From NCBI GenBank assembly GCA_964652805.1, contig CAZZBJ010000051.1:1-17080 (forward strand): 17,080 nt of DNA, written 5' to 3'. A program made the position numbers and the translations under genes. The DNA is from Claveliimonas sp964652805. GTDB lineage: Bacteria; Bacillota; Clostridia; Lachnospirales; Lachnospiraceae. Of the stretch, positions 13,099 through 17,080 are shown one piece after another; position 1 is the first letter of the stretch; each line of letters starts with the position of its first letter. The notes beneath the pieces are model-generated. The model saw only the letters and a list, made by a program, of their open reading frames with translations, did no database searches and was not told the DNA's origin.

Positions 13099-15639
13099 CT
13101 ATCCTGTGCCGTCGCCGGTGCCGCCGGTATCGCCGCCGGTGCTGCCGGTATCGCCGCCGGTGCTGCCGGTATCGCCGCCGGTGCTGCCGGTATCGCCGCC
13201 GGTATTGTCGGTTTCTCCGGTGCTGCCGGTGCTCGGTGTGGTTGTGGTGGTGTTGCCTCCGTCTGTGTCGGAAGTGCTGCCGTCGGTGGTGTCAGTTTCT
13301 GTGTCGTCGGTCGTCTCTGTAGAACCGTGTCCCGGACAGGTCTCCGTCGGTGAATTGTCTGATGCAAAGTATTCTGTTCTTGAGGGGCATCCTGAGCTTG
13401 CCAGCAGCCCGGTCGTGGTGCATATGGTCTTCTGTCCTACAGATGTGGGTACCTCAAACTGTTTTGTCTCCAGACTTGCGTGGATGCGGCTCATGATGGC
13501 TTTCCAGATCCGGAAACGGAACGTTGTGTCGATGTTGGTCAGGGATTTGGGCTCATCGTAGCCGCCCCACACTGCGCAGGTGTAATAGGGGGTGTAGCCG
13601 CAGAACCAGATATCCTTGTCATTGTCCGCTGTCCCCGTCTTGCCGGCCACCGGCATGTTGTCCAGGGCGGCGGCAGTTCCGCTTCCCTCTTCCACAACGC
13701 TCTCCATGGCGCTTGTGAGGAGATAGGCTGTGCTCTCTTTTACTGCCTGATGGGATTCCGTGGGGTTTTCGAGAAGAACATTGCCGTCCTGATCCAGGAT
13801 CTTCGTGTACAGGGTGGGCGTGTTGTACACGCCGCCGTTCGCGATGGCCGCAAAGGCTGCGCACAGCTCATAGTTGTACACGCCGTTGGTCAGACCGCCC
13901 AGGGCGATGGGCTCGTACATGTCGTCTTCCACCAGTGAGGTCATGGCAAAGTTTTCCGTTACGTATTCATATCCCAGGGCGGCGCCGATCTGCTGTATGG
14001 TCTGCACCGCCACAGAGTTCATGGACTGGGCGATGGCATCCCGGACAGTGACTTCGCCGTAGTACTGGTTGCCCACGTTCTTAAACTCTGTGCCGTCAGA
14101 GTACTGCCAGGGCTGGTCGTCAAACACACTGGCCAGAGTGATCTGGTTCGTGTCCAGGGCGGGGGCGTAGGTGGCCAGAATCTTGAAGCAGGATCCCGGC
14201 TGTCTGGTGGAGCCCTTGTAGGCCCGGTTCAGACTCTGGCTGGTCTCCTTGGTGCCTCTTCCTCCTACCATGGCTTTGATCTGTCCGGTAGACTGGTCTA
14301 TGATGGTGACAGAGGCCTGGGGCTGCGGCGTGATGGTGATGTTTTCAACGTAGGTGTCGCCCTCCTGGGCGATGGTTGCTTTCCACTCCTCCACCATAGC
14401 CTGGGCCTCCTCCTCCGAGGAGAAGATGAGGGCGTCCTCCACGCCGTAAGTGCTTTCCCTGTACGCCTCCACGCCTTCGGTGCCGTAGTTCTCTACTGTG
14501 CCGTCTGCCCGGGTGACAGTCAGCGCATAGGAGAGACCGTATTCTTTCAGTGACGGGAAATTCTCGTCATTGTTCATCTCCTCATCGCAGATCTGCTGTA
14601 TGGTCGTGTTTTGGGTGGAGATGATCGTCAGGCCGCCGCTGTAGAGGGCGTTGTACGCCTGGGTCTCCGTGTATCCAAGGCGGGATATAAGGTCGTCAAT
14701 GACCTGCTCGGAGAGGGCGTCTATAAAATAGGAATAAGGAGAATCTTCACCGATAGCCTCGTTGACAACCTGGATCCGGGTGTACACATCATCGGCCATG
14801 GCCTCGTCGTAGGCCGTCTGGTCGATGTACCCCTGTTCCAGCATCTTGTTCAGGACCTCGGTGCGCCTGGTGGCGTTGTCCTCCGGGTTGGTGATGGGGT
14901 TGTAGAGGGACGGGTTCTGGGTGATGCCGGCGATCACCGCACATTCAGACAGTGTCAGCTCGGACACGTCCTTGTTGAAATAGCGCTTGGAGGCGGACTG
15001 CACGCCCAGGGTGTTCTGCCCCAGGTTGATGGTATTCAGGTATGCCTCCAGGATCTCGTCCTTTGTCATCTGTTTTTCAATCTCCAGAGCCAGATACTGT
15101 TCCTGGATTTTCCTCTCCAGACTGTCGTAAAAGGTCTCTTCATTTACGAAGTCAGGAAAGACGTTGTTCTTTATGAGCTGCTGGGTCAGCGTGCTGGCGC
15201 CCTGTGAGAAGTCGCCGGAAGTAATTCCCGTGACAGCGGCTCGCAGGATACTCTGGGGGTCAATGCCGTTGTGCTCGTAGAAGCGCTCGTCCTCAATGGC
15301 GACGAAAGCGTGCTGCAGATCCACGGGGATCTCGTCGATGGATTTGTATTCACGGTTGGATCCGGCCTCCACGAACCGCTCCAGCTCCGTGGCTCCGTCG
15401 TCGGCGTAGACGATGGTCGTGTACCCCGTCGGGCGCACATCATCAGGTGTGACCTCTGGTGCATTGTCAATGATTCTCTTCACAAAAATCAGACCGCCGA
15501 TCATCCCGATGATACATACGGTAAGAACACACAGGATAGAAGCCTTCAGCAGCCGGACGGTGACCCGTTTCCCTTGCATGGCTGATTTCGACGTTATCTG
15601 CTTTTGCCTCTTAGAAGCTTTTTTCTTTCCATAATTCAT
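13099..15639 (-). CDS. Class A penicillin-binding protein (transglycosylase/transpeptidase), PBP1A-like
   Basis: Polymerises glycan strands and cross-links peptides in peptidoglycan, anchored in the membrane with its bulk outside. The 846 residues show a short basic cytoplasmic N-terminus, one membrane segment (about 33-54), a GT51 transglycosylase with the catalytic Glu in EDERFYEHNGID (116-127) and QGASTLTQQ (146-154), then a transpeptidase with SxxK as SCFK (483-486), SxN as SMN (539-541) and KTGT (667-670). From about 773 the tail is low-complexity Thr/Ser/Asp/Gly, ending in near-perfect GGDTGST repeats. ATG 15639 was chosen because AGGAGG precedes it at a normal distance; the in-frame ATG 15657 overlaps that ribosome site. 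It has its own extended -10 promoter and diverges from yigZ. Confidence 0.95.
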   Translation of the reverse strand: MNYGKKKASKRQKQITSKSAMQGKRVTVRLLKASILCVLTVCIIGMIGGLIFVKRIIDNAPEVTPDDVRPTGYTTIVYADDGATELERFVEAGSNREYKSIDEIPVDLQHAFVAIEDERFYEHNGIDPQSILRAAVTGITSGDFSQGASTLTQQLIKNNVFPDFVNEETFYDSLERKIQEQYLALEIEKQMTKDEILEAYLNTINLGQNTLGVQSASKRYFNKDVSELTLSECAVIAGITQNPSLYNPITNPEDNATRRTEVLNKMLEQGYIDQTAYDEAMADDVYTRIQVVNEAIGEDSPYSYFIDALSEQVIDDLISRLGYTETQAYNALYSGGLTIISTQNTTIQQICDEEMNNDENFPSLKEYGLSYALTVTRADGTVENYGTEGVEAYRESTYGVEDALIFSSEEEAQAMVEEWKATIAQEGDTYVENITITPQPQASVTIIDQSTGQIKAMVGGRGTKETSQSLNRAYKGSTRQPGSCFKILATYAPALDTNQITLASVFDDQPWQYSDGTEFKNVGNQYYGEVTVRDAIAQSMNSVAVQTIQQIGAALGYEYVTENFAMTSLVEDDMYEPIALGGLTNGVYNYELCAAFAAIANGGVYNTPTLYTKILDQDGNVLLENPTESHQAVKESTAYLLTSAMESVVEEGSGTAAALDNMPVAGKTGTADNDKDIWFCGYTPYYTCAVWGGYDEPKSLTNIDTTFRFRIWKAIMSRIHASLETKQFEVPTSVGQKTICTTTGLLASSGCPSRTEYFASDNSPTETCPGHGSTETTDDTETDTTDGSTSDTDGGNTTTTTPSTGSTGETDNTGGDTGSTGGDTGSTGGDTGSTGGDTGGTGDGTG
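13117..13200. repeat. 21-bp tandem repeat, four copies, coding for the PBP tail
   Basis: The 21-base unit ggtgctgccggtatcgccgc+c occurs at 13117-13137 (one variant base), 13138-13158, 13159-13179 and 13180-13200, followed by a decayed copy. On the PBP sense strand each unit encodes seven residues of the GGDTGST type. As the unit is a multiple of three, copy-number change would alter tail length without breaking the frame. Confidence 0.95.
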
Positions 15640-15666
15640 GTGTTCAGCCTCCTTCATACTTTAAAT

Positions 15667-15675
15667 ATTATAGCA
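15667..15675 (-). promoter_or_regulatory. Extended -10 promoter of the PBP gene
   Basis: On the minus strand TGCTATAAT combines the TGn extension with a perfect -10. The -35 region is weak, as is common for extended -10 promoters. The start would lie about 20 nt before the ATG at 15639, leaving room for AGGAGG. Confidence 0.55.
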
Positions 15676-15789
15676 AATATGCATATTGAAATAAAGAAAA
15701 AAATGAAAACTTCATATTTAGATAGGAAAAACTTAAGAAATCCGTTATAGTAGTAAATGACAGCGCACAGGAAAGAGGAGGAACGCAAA

Positions 15790-16437
15790 GTGGATCACAG
15801 AATGGTATTCCGGGGCGGAGAAGGAGAGATCACGGAGAAAAGGTCCAGATTTATCGCCACAGTCCGTCCGGTAAAGAGCGAGGAGGAGGCTGCGGAGTTT
15901 ATCGAGTCAGTCAAAAAGAAGTACTGGGACGCCAAGCACAACTGCTACGCCTATGTCATCGGGGATTACCAGGACATACAGCGGTACAGCGACGACGGGG
16001 AGCCCGGCGGCACGGCGGGCAGGCCCATGCTGGATGTGCTCCTGGGAGAGGACATCCACGACACGGCGGTGGTGGTGACCCGGTATTTCGGCGGCATCCT
16101 TCTTGGCACGGGAGGACTTGTGAGAGCCTACCAGGGAGCGGCGAAGGAAGGGCTGTCCTCCTCTTTGATCATAACCAGGATACAGGGAATTAAACTGAAG
16201 ATCATCACAGACTACACAGGCCTGGGGAAGATACAGTACATTCTGGGAGAGAGGGGTATACCGGTGCTGGACAGCTCCTACACGGAGAAGGTGGAGCTGA
16301 CAGCCCTGGTGCCGGAGGAGATGCGAGCTGCCCTTAAGGAGGAGCTGACAGACGGAACAAACGGAAAGGCGGCGCTGGAGGAGACGGGAAAGTGCTTCTA
16401 CGGCGATATAGACGGAAAAATACAGATCCTGGAATGA
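15790..16437 (+). CDS. yigZ: YigZ/IMPACT family protein (UPF0029)
   Basis: Member of the YigZ/YvyE family, related to the N-terminal domain of the eukaryotic translation regulator IMPACT; its bacterial role is not settled. The 215 residues show the conserved KRSRFIATVRPV (about 14-25), WDAKHNCYAYVIG, the hallmark RYSDDGEPGGTAGRPML (about 66-82) and VVVTRYFGGILLGTGGLVRAYQ (about 95-116). A C-terminal ferredoxin-like DUF1949 domain follows (about 135-205). I chose the GTG at 15790 because GAGGAGG (15775-15781) sits 8 nt upstream and the length then fits the family; the ATG at 15757 lies before that site, and the ATG at 15802 is a weaker alternative. It diverges from the PBP gene and converges on hpf, and its last codons form one arm of a hairpin. 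Confidence 0.93.
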   Translation: MDHRMVFRGGEGEITEKRSRFIATVRPVKSEEEAAEFIESVKKKYWDAKHNCYAYVIGDYQDIQRYSDDGEPGGTAGRPMLDVLLGEDIHDTAVVVTRYFGGILLGTGGLVRAYQGAAKEGLSSSLIITRIQGIKLKIITDYTGLGKIQYILGERGIPVLDSSYTEKVELTALVPEEMRAALKEELTDGTNGKAALEETGKCFYGDIDGKIQILE

Positions 16438-16455
16438 GAGTATTCCAGGATCTGT
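16415..16455 (-). terminator. hpf terminator overlapping the 3' end of yigZ
   Basis: ACAGATCCTGGAAT (16422-16435) and ATTCCAGGATCTGT (16442-16455) form a perfect 14-bp stem with a 6-nt loop that includes the yigZ stop. Reading on the minus strand the hairpin is followed by a T5 run (16416-16420), as an intrinsic terminator for hpf should be. On the plus strand no T run follows, so it serves yigZ poorly, though it may protect that message's 3' end. Confidence 0.65.
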
Positions 16456-16496
16456 CTGCAGGAAACAATCTGTCTGCCTGAATATTATATTGCTGT

Positions 16497-17025
16497 TTAC
16501 TGGAATTCCGGCTCGATCAGACCGAAGGTTCCGTTCTTTCTCTTATATACAACATTTACCTCATCGGTCTCCGCATTGCAGAATACGAAGAAATCGTGCC
16601 CCAGAAGCTCCATCTGGATGCAGGCGTCCTCCGGATACATGGGCTTGATACCGAACCGCTTTGTGCGGACGATCTTAATTTCCTCGTCGCTCTCGGGAGC
16701 GTCCTCTTCGTCGAAGAATTCCTGCTTGAAATTGCTGCCGTCCTGATGTCTTGCGATGAGCTTTGTTTTATATTTGCGAAGCTGTCTCTCAATGACTTCC
16801 TCCACAAGATCAATGGATACATACATGTCGCTGCTGAGAGCGGATAATGTTTCCCTTTACAGGGATGGTCACCTCGATCTTCTGACGTTCCTTTTCCACA
16901 CTCAGTGTGACGATGATCTCGGTGTCGGGAGTGAAGTACCTCTCCAGTTTACCGAGCTTGCGTGTGACGGTGTCTTTTAAGCCGGGCGTGATCTCGATGT
17001 TCTTTCCACTAATGATAAATTTCAT
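16497..17025 (-). pseudogene. hpf: Long-form ribosome hibernation promoting factor, frame broken
   Basis: HPF binds the 30S subunit and pairs 70S ribosomes into idle 100S dimers in resting cells. Two adjoining minus-strand frames together make a complete long HPF. The first 63 codons from ATG 17025 (AAGGAG 9 nt upstream) read MKFIISGKNIEITPGLKDTV to GNIIRS. Another frame continues from about 16829 as DMYVSIDLVEEVIERQLRKY through an acidic linker to the dimerisation domain ending FGLIEPEFQ. In relatives about five residues lie between the RS and the DM; here only 7 nt (16830-16836, cagcagc on the sense strand) are present, so the join is out of frame, consistent with loss of 8 nt or another indel. 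As written the product would stop after about 71 residues, inside the ribosome-binding domain, and be non-functional. A sequencing or assembly error is equally possible, since every other part is intact. Confidence 0.85.
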
Positions 17026-17080
17026 GCTGTCCAACTCCTTTACGATATGATTTCAGAAGAATACTGTCTGACAAAAATGC

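Noticed and set aside
13117..13200. Possible CRISPR array
   Set aside because: The units are directly adjacent with no spacers and lie in frame within a gene.
13075..13367. Ala/Gly/Ile-repeat frames, which looked like a repeat protein
   Set aside because: They are other-frame readings of the 21-bp repeat that encodes the PBP tail.
12971..13561. Plus-strand frame overlapping the glcK stop, rich in Pro, Val and Ser
   Set aside because: It crosses a strong terminator and is the antisense reading of the PBP repeat tail.

Overview
The window reads as an ordinary chromosomal stretch from a Firmicute, most likely a gut-type Clostridia/Lachnospiraceae member. The grounds are strong Shine-Dalgarno sites, sigma-A-type promoters, intrinsic terminators, a long-form ribosome hibernation factor, HPr kinase/phosphorylase next to a ROK glucokinase, and UvrC, HPF and DUF1846 proteins that look clostridial. 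The family placement is from remembered sequence similarity, not a search. It is draft sequence: a run of exactly 100 N lies at 2086-2185, and two genes carry frame breaks that could be real or could be assembly errors.

Left part (1-2196): a CdaR-type sugar-diacid regulator on the minus strand runs off the left edge and is broken by a likely 1-nt homopolymer indel. It diverges from a glycerate kinase gene whose last codons meet the N gap. This is the classic pairing of the glycerate/sugar-diacid regulator with its target kinase. Between 2197 and 2622 there is no gene. That stretch holds a candidate folded RNA and a strong two-way terminator.

Middle (2623-9110): pyrG (CTP synthase) and a DUF1846 protein lie on the minus strand, with a 12-bp perfect hairpin in the pyrG leader. 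Divergent from these is ftsH (membrane AAA protease), which ends in an intrinsic terminator. An orphan UlaE-like sugar-phosphate epimerase follows with its own promoter and terminator. Codon use shifts noticeably inside ftsH near position 7200.

Right part (9120-17080): uvrC-hprK-glcK form a compact plus-strand operon. Its promoter appears to be built into the terminator of the preceding gene. The operon ends at a two-way terminator facing a class A penicillin-binding protein on the minus strand, whose C-terminus is a tandem-repeat Gly/Asp/Thr/Ser tail. A YigZ/IMPACT-family gene diverges from that PBP. It converges on a frameshifted hpf (long ribosome hibernation factor), whose terminator appears to lie inside the 3' end of yigZ.

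Functional themes are carbon control (CdaR/glycerate kinase, HPr kinase, glucokinase), nucleotide supply (CTP synthase), envelope and protein quality control (FtsH, PBP), DNA repair (UvrC) and ribosome hibernation (HPF). I found no mobile element, CRISPR array, defence system, rRNA or tRNA, and nothing I would call a new multi-gene system. The points most worth checking are the structured intergenic RNA, the pyrG leader, the two frame breaks, the merged terminator/promoter before uvrC and the codon-use break in ftsH.
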